Shown here: positions 45,534-56,963 of the stretch, in pieces
Layout: every line of letters starts with the position of its first letter
How positions within the stretch are numbered: position 1 is the stretch's first letter
From: Meriones unguiculatus
Taxonomy: Eukaryota > Chordata > Mammalia > Rodentia > Muridae
Length of the DNA stretch: 64,000 bases
Reading direction: 5' to 3'
Assembly: GCF_030254825.1 (NCBI RefSeq)
Contig: NC_083350.1
Location: 90,750,024 to 90,814,023 of the forward strand
Translations under genes and position numbers: made by a program
The notes under the pieces: model-generated
What the model was told of the DNA's origin: nothing
Database searches by the model: none
Seen by the model: the letters and a program-made list of their open reading frames with translations, nothing else

Positions 45534-45965
45534 TTAACTTTAGTTCTCTTATACTCTTACTAAATTCTTCCACCATCTCTTAGCTGTTTTTCATTCCTCA
45601 ACAGAAACCCTTCTTTTCCAATCAGTCCCAGCCGCCTCAGGTCCTGGTCACTGCACAGCCCTCCTTGACTCAGCAGGCTAATTTTTCCTTGTGCTCTACA
45701 CTCCATTCCTGCTGACCCCAAAGTTCTAGTGTCTTCTTTTCAGGCAAACTGAGTGTTCTTTCATCAATGGCCCTTATCAGTCCTGATAATAACAACCCAT
45801 ACTTCTGAAGCAAGATAGAATTTTTTTATTTTATAAACCTCACAAAATGTCTTCAGGATGGGTTAGTGTGTATTGGCTTTGGTGGCCATCTTTTAGATGT
45901 TTTATGAATCATTTTGCTAATTAGGATTGTAAAAAAATAAAATCAATGTTTTCTCTTCTGGAAAA
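45534..45965 (+). other. Possible mRNA 3' UTR retrocopy between LINE-1 segments
   Basis: A non-L1 segment between the L1-B 5' end and L1-A. It ends 'aataaaatcaatg', then about 15 bases later seven A, so it looks like the polyadenylated 3' end of a host mRNA on the plus strand. It has no long open frame, and I do not recognise the gene. An alternative is an unrelated repeat. Confidence 0.4.
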
Positions 45966-46451
45966 AAAGTTTGTCTATCTTGTTGATTTTCTCAAAGAAT
46001 CATCTCTTGGTTTTGTTGATTCTTTTAATTGTTCTCTTTGTTTCTAATATATTGATTTTAACACTGAGTTTGATTATTCCCAGCCTTCTGCTCCTCTTGG
46101 GTGTATCTGCTTCTTTTTTTTTTCCCTAGTATTTTCAGGTGTGCCATTAAGTTGCTTGATTGAGATACCTCATTTTTTTTTAATGAAGGCAATGCTTTCA
46201 TTGTGTCCCAAAAGTTTGGGTAAGCTAAGTCTTCACTTTCATTGAATTCTAGGAAGACTTTAATTTCTTCATTTCTTTCCTGACACAGCTCTCATTCAGT
46301 GAGAGTTATTCAGTTTCCATGTGTGTATATAGGCTTTTTGTTATTTCTGTTATTGTTGAAGTCTAGTTTTAGACCATGGTGGTCTGATACTAGGGATTCT
46401 TTCAGTCTTCTTGTATCTGTTAAGGCTTACTTTGTGTCCAACTATATGCTC
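45966..46451 (-). mobile_element. Old LINE-1 (L1-A), segment 3
   Basis: ORF2 linker and endonuclease region on the minus strand. About 150 bases of L1 are missing between 40805 and 45966 in L1 coordinates. All frames are broken. Confidence 0.82.
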
Positions 46452-46627
46452 AATTTTTAAAATTTTTATTTTACTCTTATTAATTATAGTTTATTCACTT
46501 TGTAGCCCAGCTGTAGCCCCATCCCAATCCAGCCTTCCCTCTCTCTTCTTCTCCTATGCCCCTCCCCTAGTCCACTGATAGGGGTGGTCCTCCTCCCCTT
46601 CCATCTGAACCTAGTCTATCAGGTCTC
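46452..46627 (-). mobile_element. Short LINE-1 3' end in L1-A
   Basis: Terminal L1 3' UTR on the minus strand. No TSD was found. About 370 bases of the host L1 are missing at the insertion point, so the insertion may have deleted its target. Confidence 0.8.
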
Positions 46628-46886
46628 TTAGATATTAGGATGACTACTCCACCTTCCTCCTTGGGCCCATTTGTTTGGAAAACTTTTTTCCACAGTTTAA
46701 TTCTGAGGCAGTGTCTATCTTTGTTGCAGAAGTATGTTTTTTGAATGCAGCAGAATGTTGGATACTGTTTCTGAGACCATTCTGTTAGTCTGTATCATTT
46801 TATTGGAGAGTTCAGTCATTGATGTTAATAGATATTAGTGAGTTCCTTGTATTATGGAGTTGGTTGTGATTGGGCATTTGTGTGAT
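46628..46886 (-). mobile_element. Old LINE-1 (L1-A), segment 4
   Basis: The start of ORF2 and the inter-ORF region on the minus strand. Confidence 0.8.
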
Positions 46887-47277
46887 TCTTTTTGTTTCCT
46901 TTTATTAAAAATGAAAATCAGATTTATTTGGGGAAGCTCTTGGCTGGGTTCACTGGTCTCAGAGAATGGGGCCAGGAAAATCACCATGCAAACGGGGAGA
47001 CCCATGTGGGAGCAGAGAGAGAGGGAGAGAAAGAGAGAGAGACAGAGGAAGAAGGAAGAGAAGAGAAGGAGGAATGTGGGGGAGAGATAGATATTTGGGG
47101 TACTTGGTGGGTCCATTTATCCCACAGCACACATCGGGAGTGCCTGGTGGCAGCAGGTGATGATATAAACAACGTGTCCCTGAGAGCAGGCCAGTGGAAT
47201 TGCCTGTATATTAACAGGGTTAGAGTTAGGCGATCTGGGTTTGAAATCTAACATCCCAGCCTTTTTTCTCTTGAATT
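46887..47277 (-). mobile_element. Unidentified LTR-like insert
   Basis: A non-L1 segment. Read on the minus strand it opens near 'tgggatgttag' and has a long CT-rich tract (47000-47080) and an AATAAA at about 46919, close to its end. This layout suits a solo LTR. No coding region or duplication was confirmed. The open frames over the CT/GA tract are low-complexity artefacts. Confidence 0.4.
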
Positions 47278-47770
47278 ATTTTTTTTATTTTTTTATTATT
47301 AGTTACATTTTATTAACTCTGTATCCCAGCTGTATCCTGCTCCTTCATTCTCTCCCAAACCCTCCCTTCATCCCTCATCTCCTCCCTGCCCCTTTCCAAG
47401 TCCACTGATTGGAGAGGACCTCCTCCCCTTTCATCTGACCCTGCTTTTATCAGATATCTTCTGGACTGGCTGCAAAGTCCTCCTCTGTGGCCTAACAAGA
47501 CAGCTCCTCCCTTGGGGGATGGGAAGGTCAAAGATCCTGCCTTGAGTTCCTATCAGAAATAGTCTCTGTTTCCTTTACTATGGGAAACCAATTGGTTACT
47601 GAGCTATTAAGGGCTTCATCTGAGCAGAGGTTCTAGGCTATATCCAAACATGGTCCTTGGTGGAGTGTCAGTCTCAGAAATGACCCCTGTGCCCAGATAT
47701 ATTTGGTCCTTTTGGAGCTCCTATCCTTTCCATGTCATACAAACTTCCCTTTCTTTTCTTTTTCTTTTCT
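47278..47770 (-). mobile_element. LINE-1 3' UTR fragment
   Basis: A minus-strand L1 3' end with poly(T) at 47278-47300, similar to the young 3' UTR type at 30371-31080. A run of about 18 T (47769-47787) at the other side leads back into L1-A. Confidence 0.85.
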
Positions 47771-47787
47771 TTTTTTTTTTTTTTTTT

Positions 47788-48175
47788 GTTGTTGTTATTG
47801 TTGTTGTTATGAAAGTATCTTTATCTTGTGATTTTCATTGGGGGGTGTAGTTTATCTGGGTTGGAGTTTTCCTTCTTGTATCTTCTGTAGGGCTGGGTTG
47901 CTGTGCATATATTGTTTAAATTTAGTTATATATTGAAATATTTTGTGTTCTTCATCTATGTTGATTTTAACTTTTGCTAGGTATAATAGTCTGGGTTGGT
48001 GTCTGTGGTCTCTTGGTGTCTACATGATATCTCCCTTCTGGCCCTTCTGGCTTTCATAGTCTCAGTTGAGAAGTTTGATGTGATTCTGATAGGTCTGCTT
48101 TTATATGTTACTTGGCCTTTTTCCCTTGTTGCTATTAATATTTTTCTTTGTTCTGTAGCTTAAGTGCTTGATTAT
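47788..48175 (-). mobile_element. Old LINE-1 (L1-A), segment 5 (ORF1 C-terminus)
   Basis: ORF1 C-terminal region on the minus strand, decayed, with no open frame longer than a few dozen codons. Confidence 0.78.
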
Positions 48176-48317
48176 TTTTTGTTTATTTTTTTATTAGTTA
48201 CATTTTATTAACTCTGTATCACAGCTGTATCCCACTCCCTCATTCCCTCCCAATCCTACCCTTTCTCCCTCATTCTCCCTACCCCTTTCTAAGTCCCCTG
48301 ATTAGTGTTTTGATTAT
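48163..48317 (-). mobile_element. Very short LINE-1 3' end with TSD
   Basis: The L1 terminal 3' UTR (48176-48303) is inserted in L1-A ORF1. The flanks 'agtgcttgattat' (48163-48175) and 'agtgttttgattat' (48304-48317) form an imperfect TSD. Confidence 0.8.
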
Positions 48318-49485
48318 ACATAATAATGAGAGGAGTTTCTTTTCTGGTCTTGTCTATTTGGTGTTCTGTAGGCCTCTTGTATGTTTAAGGGTATCTCCTT
48401 CTTTAGGTTAAGGAAAATTTTTTATATGATTTTCTTGAAAATATTTTCTGGAACTTCCAGCCTGTAATCTTTTTGTCTATTCCTTTTGTCTTTTCATTGT
48501 GTCCTTAATTTCTTGAATGTTTGTTTTGGGAACTTTTCTGTTTTCTTTGAGTGTTTTTTTCTGTTTTCTTTGAGTGTTGTATCGACTTCTGCAATTGTAT
48601 CTTCAGCGCTTGAGATTCTCACCTCTATCTCTTGTATTCTGTTAGTGATGCTTACCTTTGTAGTTCCTGATCTCTAAGTTCTCCAACTACAGGGTTTTTC
48701 AGTTTGTACTTTCTTTATTGAATACAATTATGTTTTAATGTCTTGAAATATTTCATTCATTTCCTTCACCTGATTGATTGTGGATTCCTGTCTTTCCATG
48801 ATGGCCCTTATTTTTTTTGTTTGCTTCCTCCTTATGTGCTACTAATAACTGTATGATCATATATTTAAGGTCATTTCCCCGTGTTTCAGCTGCATTAGAA
48901 TATCCATTGAGTTTTGAGGATTCTGGTGTGGTCCTGGTTTCTGCTGATTGTATTCTTATGTAGGACTCTAGCCATCTGGTTATCAGTAGCCCTTACTGTT
49001 CATTCCTGGATCCTGTACTGCAGACTGAATCTACCTGTCTCTGGAGTCTGCAGTAGTCTACAAGAAGATGAGAGATGTCCAGGGGTCAAGGCTGGGTGCT
49101 GGAGATTAAGATGCAGCTAAGAAAGGAAGGATGCACTGTTAAGTTCACTGTCTCTGCTGGACCACTGTTTGTGACTCAGGTAGGCCAGGCAGCTGGGGCT
49201 CAGGCCAATAAATCTCCAAGCCTTGAACTGCTCCAGTGCCCCCAGGTTTCTTTGAGCTGGCAGACAATGGGACTTGGGTCCTGCGACTAAGTCAGCTCTG
49301 GTGGGTTTATTGTCTGTGCTGGGATCACTGTTTCTGGCCAAAGTGGACCAGGTGGCTGGGGAGCAGGCAGAATGAAGCCATGCTCACATTCACTGCAAGT
49401 GTGTGCCAGGCCTGCTACCACTGAGACAAAAACATTGCCCTGCTTCTGGCTCTACCCAAGGCCAGCTGGCTCCTAGAGGAGACTA
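48318..49485 (-). mobile_element. Old LINE-1 (L1-A), segment 6 (ORF1 and 5' UTR)
   Basis: Minus-strand ORF1 N-terminal half (48320 to about 48900), then a GC-richer 5' UTR (about 48900-49485) that is unrelated to the 5' UTR of the young L1s here. It holds two similar units with an offset of about 163 bases ('ttcactgtctctgctgg' at 49144 and 'tttattgtctgtgctgg' near 49306). L1-A was therefore probably full length before it was fragmented. Confidence 0.75.
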
Positions 49486-49643
49486 GCCTTTTGCAGGTTG
49501 ACAGGAAAGGAAACACTTAAACACTAGCTAGGGCTTAAGAGTCTGAGAGACAGTCAACCTGATATTAGAGCTGAGCTGCAGGTTTGAGTAACTGGAAAGG
49601 AATTGGAAAGAGGGTGGACACAACCCTTAAGATGATGTCACTA
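49486..49643. other. Short interval, nothing recognised
   Basis: No gene or repeat was recognised. Confidence 0.5.
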
Positions 49644-49817
49644 GCTGGGCATGGTGGCTCATGCCTGTAATCCCAGCACTCAGGGAGGAAGAGACAGGTG
49701 GATCTCTGTGAGCTCAAGGCCAGCCTGGTTTACAAAGCAAGTCCAGGACAGCCAAGGATACACAGAGAAACTGTGTCTCAAAACAAAACAAGCAAAACAA
49801 AACAACAACAACAAAAC
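49644..49817 (+). mobile_element. B1 SINE
   Basis: A near full-length 7SL-derived B1. It starts 'gctgggcatggtggct', with a Pol III A-box-like 'tggctcatgcc', a B-box-like 'gagctcaaggcc', the core 'cagcctggtttacaaagc' and an A-rich tail with CAA units (49779-49817). The B-box has lost its central CpG, as in most old copies. No TSD was confirmed. Confidence 0.95.
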
Positions 49818-51358
49818 ATGAATCTTCAGAAATTTGGCAGATCTTCAGATTTATCTATGAAAAGATGTAGTGAAAATACAGTCATAGGTAGAGTTTATAT
49901 TTGCATATTCATATAAAATATCAACAGCATAAATAATAAAATTTTGAGTCAAAGTTTAGAGACAGTGTTTCTGATTATACAGTATGAGCTCCTAACACCT
50001 GTAAATAACAGCAATTATAATAAAGTTTGTTCTGTAAATGCTCAATCTTAATTTAACTGAATCTCAAACTTTCTTAGAGTGTTAAATTTATTCTAATCGT
50101 GAAAATAAAAACTGCAATACTTTGAAACATATACACATACTCAAGTGTACACACACAAACAAGCATACATACACCAATTAAAATCATATTTTTATAAGCA
50201 AGGTTATTTTTGGAAAAGAGACATCCAACTCAACGTAGATTGACACTGTCTGTATGTATTCTGTTTTCAAATTTCTTTAGAATTGATTATGACTATTTCT
50301 AAATCAAGACTGGAAAAAGGTAAAGAATCTGCTATATGTGAAGGATTCAATGATAGTTTTGATTCTGTCATTTTGGAATAATCAAGCACAACATTTTATT
50401 CCTTGTTTGAGATCAAATGTTCTTTCTACCTGTGTGAGTTTCTGAATTATTGACATTGAAAACTATATCCCAATAGGCATGATAATATTTTTAGTAGAAT
50501 ACTTTTATGTTAGTAAAACTGATTAAGTATATCTTTAAGTTTGTTGATAATTAAGTAATATGAAACAATTATTTTGTATTATTACTTAGTAATTGCATTA
50601 CTAAAAATATATAATTTATTCTTGTTTGAGTTAAATAAATCTTGTTTTGTTACTTTCAGCTGTGATCAGGTGAAAAAGTTTGTGTAAGGTTCAAAACTTA
50701 ATATTTGTGGCATTATCTTTTAGACGCACTCCATTTCATTGCCTAAACAGTTCAGCAAATATTTGAGAAATATAGAATGTTCTGTCTTTGTACTTCAGAG
50801 AAGTCAAAGCTCTCCACACACAGCCAAAGCAGAGAAGAAACTTGAGTAGGATGATGAGATAACTGAAAAGGATAGATAGCAAGCAACAGCAGCTGCAGTC
50901 ACCATGGAGTAAGAACCATTGGTGAACAATTAGTGTGGACTAAAGTGAGACTGAGTACACTGAAAGTCAAGGTGTTTCAGAGTCCCAGAGCTGCCACTCA
51001 GAAGGTGAACTATAAGGAAGGTGAGAATTTGTAATAGAACTTGCTTCCAGAAAGCTTATGCTTTTGCTTCAAAGAAAACAAAATGGATGAAAACCATATC
51101 CAAAACCAAATGTTAGTGTATATCAGTAGAATATATGATCTGTCTAAAGAAGGATATGCATCTCAGAGGCCTCTGATGATCCTGCAGGCACAACTGTGAA
51201 TCTGGGTCTGCAATTAAAACAGAAAATAAATACTATTCACAGGAGCTGTTTGAACGTGGGAAGATACCATCCAGGTTAGTATTTTCCCAGTTCACCTATA
51301 GAAGACATAAAATGATAATAGCTAGCACTGTGTGTTCCATAAATATCTTGATATTAAA
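49818..51358. other. AT-rich interval, nothing recognised
   Basis: No gene or repeat was recognised. Short CA-rich runs lie at 50130-50175. Confidence 0.5.
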
Positions 51359-52392
51359 ATATTCTCATCCTTAGCTATCAGGGAAATGCAAATCAAAATG
51401 ACCCTGAGATTTCACCTTATACCCATCAGAATGGCCAAGATCAAACACTCAAGTGAGAACACGTGCTGGAGAGGATGTGGAGAAAGAGGAATCCTCCTTC
51501 ATTTCTGATAGGAATGTCAAATTGTTCAACTTTGGAAATCAATCTGGTGCTTTCTCAGTCAATTAGGAATAGTACTACCTCAAGATCCAGCTATACCACT
51601 CTTAGACATATATCCAAAATATGCTCAAGTACACAACAAGGACATTTATTCAACCATGTTTGTAGTAGCTTTATTTCTAATAGCCAGAAGCTGTAAATAA
51701 CCCAGATGTCCCTCAACTGAGGAATGGATACAGAAATTGTGGTACATTTACACAATGGAGTACTACTCAGAAATTAAAAACAAGGAAATCATGAAATTTG
51801 CAGACAAATGGTGGAAACTAGAAAAGATCATCCTGAGTGAGGTATCCCAGAATCAGAAAGACACACATAGTATACATTCATTTATAAGTGAATATTGGAC
51901 ATATAATATAAGATAAACATACTAAAACCTAAAGAAGATAACCAAGAAGGAGGAGCTTCACAAGGAGAGCAACAGAACCAAAAAATCTGGACACAGAGCT
52001 GTTTTCTGAGACTGATACTCCACCCAAGGACCATGCATGGAGATAACCTAGAACTACTGCACAGATGTAGCCCATGTTCAAGTTCAACCCAGTGTTCAAG
52101 TGGGTTCCCTAGTAACCCACTGTCTCTGACATGAACTCAATGCCCTGCTCTTTCATTACCTCCCCCTGATGGAGGAGCATCCTTCCCAGGCCACAGAGGA
52201 AGACAATGCAGCCACTCCTGATGAGACCTGATAGACTAGTATCAAAGGAAAGGAGAGGAGGACCTCCTTTAGCATCGGACTGGGGAGGGGGCATGGGTGG
52301 AGGAGAGGGAGAGAACAATGGAAGGGGCTACAGGTGGGATATAAAGTGAATAAACTGTAATTAATATAAAAAATAAAAATTTAATTAAAAAG
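51359..52392 (+). mobile_element. LINE-1 3' portion with internal 3' UTR deletion
   Basis: A plus-strand ORF2 end (frame piece 51463-51696 with C-terminal residues) followed by the 3' UTR and an A-rich tail. Several hundred bases of the 3' UTR are missing near 51935-51955 compared with the neighbouring copies. No TSD was found. Confidence 0.9.
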
Positions 52393-52599
52393 TGAATTAA
52401 CTGAAACATAATAGTAGAAAAATATGTAAACAATAATGATAGCTAAACAACAATAAAAACCAAAGCAAATCAGTATAGAAACAGCAGTGATGAAGTCCTG
52501 TGACTACTCTACTGTCTTCTTCTCCTAAGTCCTGATGGGTTTTCCAATCACTGGGATCAATGTGACATCAGCACTTCTTTTTAAATTAAGTTTTTCCTA
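52393..52599. other. Short interval, nothing recognised
   Basis: No gene or repeat was recognised. Confidence 0.5.
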
Positions 52600-53400
52600 G
52601 CTTTTCTTTTTTGTTATTTTTTCCTGCAACTTATTTTTATCATACTCATTGTTTTTCCTTAATTCTTCCCAGATTCTCCCCACCTCCCTACCCAGTCAAT
52701 GTCCTGTTCTTCCCTCTATCTTTCTCTCTCAAGGAAAAAAAAAGGAAGATCAATAAGATAAAATCAACAAAACAAATTGAAATTATATAAAAAATATATC
52801 TGGAATCCCATTTTATGTCTATTAACTTCTGAATATGAGATTTCCCTTTCATTTGGTCTATATGCTTAGTGTTGCTCCATTAAAGGAAACTGATTTACCC
52901 TTTCCCAGAAGCTAACACTTGCAAATAGCTTCTTGGCTAGGGGTGGGACTTTGTGCCCACTTTCTCTGCTCTGTGCTGGGATTTACATTGTGGTGATTCT
53001 GTGTATGCTCTCTATAATCTAAGTTCATACGTGTATCTGTCCTCTTGTGTCTGGAAATTTGTGTTTCCATAAATTCATCCATTAGTTCTAGTTAAGATCT
53101 GTCTCCTTGTCCAGATAGATATCTGAACCTTGAGGGGAGAGGTGTGCTCCAAAGCATGTTACAGTCTGTACTTTGTCTAGTTGTGAATGTTGCTGCTAAT
53201 TACCATTTACTGTAAGAAAAGTTTTCCTGTTCAGAGTTAATTGAGACACTGATCTTTGATTCATTAAGAATCAGTTTATTGCTATGAACATGTAGGCTGA
53301 TAATGGCATTTGTTTTTCTATATATCCCATGAATTATCTGGCCTCAGGTTACATGTATTGGCCCCATCCTTGAAGTGAGCATGAATGGTCAGGTTGGTTA
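52600..53400 (-). mobile_element. Old LINE-1 (Lx-like) 3' UTR fragment
   Basis: The phrases 'ctccattaaaggaaactgat', 'agcttcttggctaggggtgg' and 'gtgtatctgtcctcttgtg' belong to an old rodent L1 3' UTR read on the minus strand. It is diverged, without ORFs or TSD. Confidence 0.6.
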
Positions 53401-54129
53401 ATTCTGAGGGGTCTCTAGAATTCTTCTGGGTTATTTTTCATTGGAGATACACATTGGTAAACACTAATGGGCACTTTCCACCTTCTTTCCCAGAGATGAC
53501 TAGCATAAAGTTACAGTCAACCCAAGAAGAAAAGATATACAGAAAGGAATGGGCCAACCAACTCTCAAGACATCAAGAAGTGATTCAAAATCTATAGCAA
53601 ATTGCAAAGGGCTCCAGGGAAATAATGTAGTCACAACAGACATGGAGCAACAGTACTTATGAGAAAATTTTTCTTCTGTCTATCCCAACCTCTGGCTGTT
53701 ACTGAAGTCATCATTATAAATTGATGTTTCTTTCTCCTTATATAGGTTGAACAAAATTTTACACAAATGTCTATGACATTTTGAATTTCAGAATTTTTGA
53801 AAGCATGAATGGGTGCTATTTCAACTGATGGTTTTGATTAGTTTCCTTTAGTTAATATATTCTAAGTAAGTATGAAATAATTTTTTTAATTTACACATAT
53901 AATTTTTTCCAATTCAGAGAACTTGCCTAATATAAAAGGGAAAACAACATTCTCTAAATCAAAAAATAATGTCCGTTCTAGAGAATTGCATTAGCTTATT
54001 ATAGGTAATAAACACACTGTAGTAGTTGTCTGCAACAATTTTGATTTTTTTTACTATTTATATTAATTTTGATGAACTGTAACATATGTTTACTTTTCAT
54101 TTGAAATGATTATCAGTTGGTTCAACACT
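53401..54129. other. Downstream flank of the olfactory receptor
   Basis: AT-rich and not recognised as a repeat. It contains the region just 3' of the receptor pseudogene on the minus strand. Confidence 0.45.
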
Positions 54130-55019
54130 TTACGTATGGCATTTTTTTATATCCTTATTCCTAAAAGTGTAAATCATAGGATTAAGCAAAGGATGGTGTA
54201 AAATATTGCTACCATTTTGTCAAAGGAGAAGGCAGTAGGAGGCCTTGCATATATAAATATGCATGGGACAAAGAACAGGACCACAACAGCAATGTGGGAC
54301 CCACAAGTAGACAGAGCTTTCCATCGCCCTTCAGAACTGTGGGATCTCAGAGAGACTAAGATAAAACAGTAGGAGACAAGCAACAAGAAAAAGATTATGA
54401 TGCAGATCAATCCACTGTTGGCAACCACCAAAAGGCCGAAAATGTGAGTGTAAGTGAAGGCAAGCTCCAGTAATGGGAATAAGTCACACATGAAATGATC
54501 AATGACATTGGGTCCACAAAAGGGCAGCTGCAAAGTGAAGATAATTTGTACAGTAGAATGTAAAAATCCTCCTGCCCAGGCCACCCCAACCAGAGTGCCA
54601 CAGAGCCTCCCCATCATGATGAAAGAGTAGTGTAAGGGCTTATAGATGGCCACATAGCGGTCATAGGCCATGGCTGTCAGAACAATCATCTCATCCCCAC
54701 CAAAGAAGTGTTCAACAAAAAGTTGTATTATGCATCCTTTAAAGAAGATAGTTTTTCTCTAATAGAGTGAATCTACCATCATCTTGGGTGTCATGGCAGA
54801 GGAGAAGCTTGCATCCAATAAAGACAGGAAAGCCAAGAAGAAGTACATGGGGGAGCTCTGCAGTGTAGGGCTACAGGCAATGGTCACCACAATCATCATG
54901 TTGCTCCCAATAGTTGCAATGTAAACAAGTAAGCATATGATAAATATTAGTTTTTGAACATTTGGATTCTGTGAAAGTCCCAGGAAGACAAATTCAGTTA
55001 CACAACTCTGATTTTGCAT
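54130..55019 (-). pseudogene. Olfactory receptor pseudogene, OR4C-like
   Basis: A class II odorant receptor (seven-transmembrane GPCR), single coding exon. The start M-Q-N-Q-S (55019) carries the usual N-glycosylation site. The frame shows TM1, then P-M-Y-F-F-L (TM2), M-A-Y-D-R-Y-V-A-I at the end of TM3, S-S-E-G-R-W-K-A-L-S-T-C-G-S-H (TM6) and P-M-I-Y (TM7). There are two lesions. A TAG at codon 87 (54759-54761) falls where the family usually has glutamate. A one-base loss near 54180-54188 shifts the N-P-M-I-Y end out of frame. The total length of 890 bases is one short of a multiple of three. The usual C of the D-R-Y-V-A-I-C motif is Y. The long upstream open frame to 55082 is probably untranslated. 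Confidence 0.93.
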
Positions 55020-56072
55020 GTTTTCCAAGAAAAAGGTGGGTGCCCAATAGAGAGTGTATAATTTGTCAGTGGTGATAAACATTTGCTTCAGTCCAGTTTA
55101 TAGTTTTGTAATCACCAATAATTTATTAAGGCCATTTCCAAAATTGTTTTCAGTACTTTAATTTCATTGAGAATACAAAAACAAAAAACAAACAAACAAA
55201 CAAAACAGAAAAAAGTTCAGAGTGATAGAGAAAGATCAGTCAAACTGAAGCAGGGAAAACTTATGCAATATTTAAAACCAAGAGCTCTCTATACATGAAA
55301 AAGGAAACTGCTACATGTTGTGAAGAAGAATTGTCCAGATAAAATGTATATACTCGGCTCCTAAAATTATGATGCTATATCTGGCTTGAAATTGCAATGG
55401 TATTTCCTATGGTAATTGTGCAATTATCAAACTTATTTATTAAGTTAGTAAAATGCATTACCTACAGGTTTTTCCATGCTTTTCAACTTGAACACACAGA
55501 AGAAAAGAGTGAGATATTTTTACACATATTACTGACATGTGTCAGTCAAGAAGCACATGTTAGTGAACATATGTACATGCTCACACCTGTAAACGGTAGA
55601 ATACTATTCAAAATATTTAAAATAACTCTAGCTTATTAATTCCATTTGCAGTTTCAGAAATTATCTAACTATGAATAAAAACAACAAATATGTAAGTTGT
55701 ACATTATGTTGTACATTAGTTTTCTCCTCAGATCTCAGATTCCTTTCTCCTAGTTGTCTATACTATAAGTTCCAAAACTACTTATGGAATATCACCAAGG
55801 AACAGGAGGACTAAACAAACTAAATGATCACGAATCAGCCACTAGCTATTAACCTTAGAAGAAAGTATGCCAATGGATGACTTATGGCCTGAATAGGGCT
55901 GCAGCAGGAAAAAAATGGAGTGAAATGTCAGAAAATTGGCTCCTGACTCTTGCAGACCTGCTCAATACAAGAGTGTCTACTTATTCTGTAGCCTGGAGCA
56001 GATGACTTAAGTTTCTAAAAACTCCCAAAACCTCATCTGATATTTCTGTTTACGAACATGATAAGAACATAG
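55020..56072. other. Upstream flank of the olfactory receptor
   Basis: On the minus strand this is the 5' side of the receptor, where 5' exons and the promoter would lie. AT-rich, no repeat recognised. An 80-codon open frame (55397-55639) has no known domain. Confidence 0.45.
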
Positions 56073-56163
56073 TTCAACTGTTTCTTTTAAATTTTATTTT
56101 ATTTATATATTTATTTATTATAATCTATTCATCTCATCTCCTTCCATTCCCACCCACCATGAT

Positions 56164-56293
56164 CCAGGAAGCAAAAGCAGTCAGGTCTCTGTAAGTTCAA
56201 GGCCAGCCTGGTCTACAGAGCAAGTCCAGGACAGCCAAGGCTACACAGAGAAACTATCTTTAAAAAAAAAAAAAAAACAAACAAAAAAAAAAC
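56164..56293 (+). mobile_element. B1 SINE, 5'-truncated
   Basis: The B1 3' two-thirds: 'ctctgtaagttcaaggcc', 'cagcctggtctacagagc', 'caaggctacacagagaaac', then a poly(A) with C interruptions to 56293. 'catgatc' occurs on both sides (56157-56163 and 56294-56300) as a short possible TSD. Confidence 0.9.
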
Positions 56294-56963
56294 ATGATCT
56301 CCAAGTGCTCTTTCCTGAGAAGAAAAGAGAAGCTTTTCGAAGAGTCTTGCTTGTTCCTCATTCAGTTGTCCTATCTCTTAAGGCTGGACATCTGTTAACT
56401 CTAGATCTGCTTAAGACATTGGCTCTGCTTAGGTCATCCTAGGATCTGTATTTACCATAATTTCTTTCCCTATGTCTTTTTCCTAGTCTCCTGAGAGGGA
56501 AGGACATCCCCCCTTCTATCTAGCCCTACTTTATCAGGACTCATCAAGGCTGGCTGCATCATCTTCCTCTGTGGCATGGCAAGGCTGCACCTTCCAGGGA
56601 GAGATGATGAAAGAGCCAGCCACTGAGTTCATGTTTGAGTGAGGTAACCCAGAAGCAGAAAGACACATATGATATATACTCACTTATAATTGGATATTAG
56701 CCATATAATATAGGATAAACATACTAAAAGCTATAGTCCTAAAGAAGCTAAACAACAAGGAGGACCTAGGGAAGATGCTTAATCCTCACCCAAAAGGGCA
56801 AACAGGATAGACATTAGAAGTAGGAAGAGACAAGGAACAGAAAAGGAACCTTTCACAGAGGATCTAGGAAAGACGCTACCCACCAGCATATCGAAGGAGA
56901 TGCTGAGACCCATAGCCAAACTTTGAGCAGAGTGCTGGAATCCTTATGGAAGAAGAGGGAGAT

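Noticed and set aside
46835..47251. Overlapping arginine/glutamate- and serine-rich frames
   Set aside because: Low-complexity translation of a GA/CT tract.
55019..55082. N-terminal extension of the olfactory receptor
   Set aside because: An in-frame upstream ATG exists, but receptors of this family start at the N-glycosylated M-x-N-x-S position, so the shorter start is preferred.
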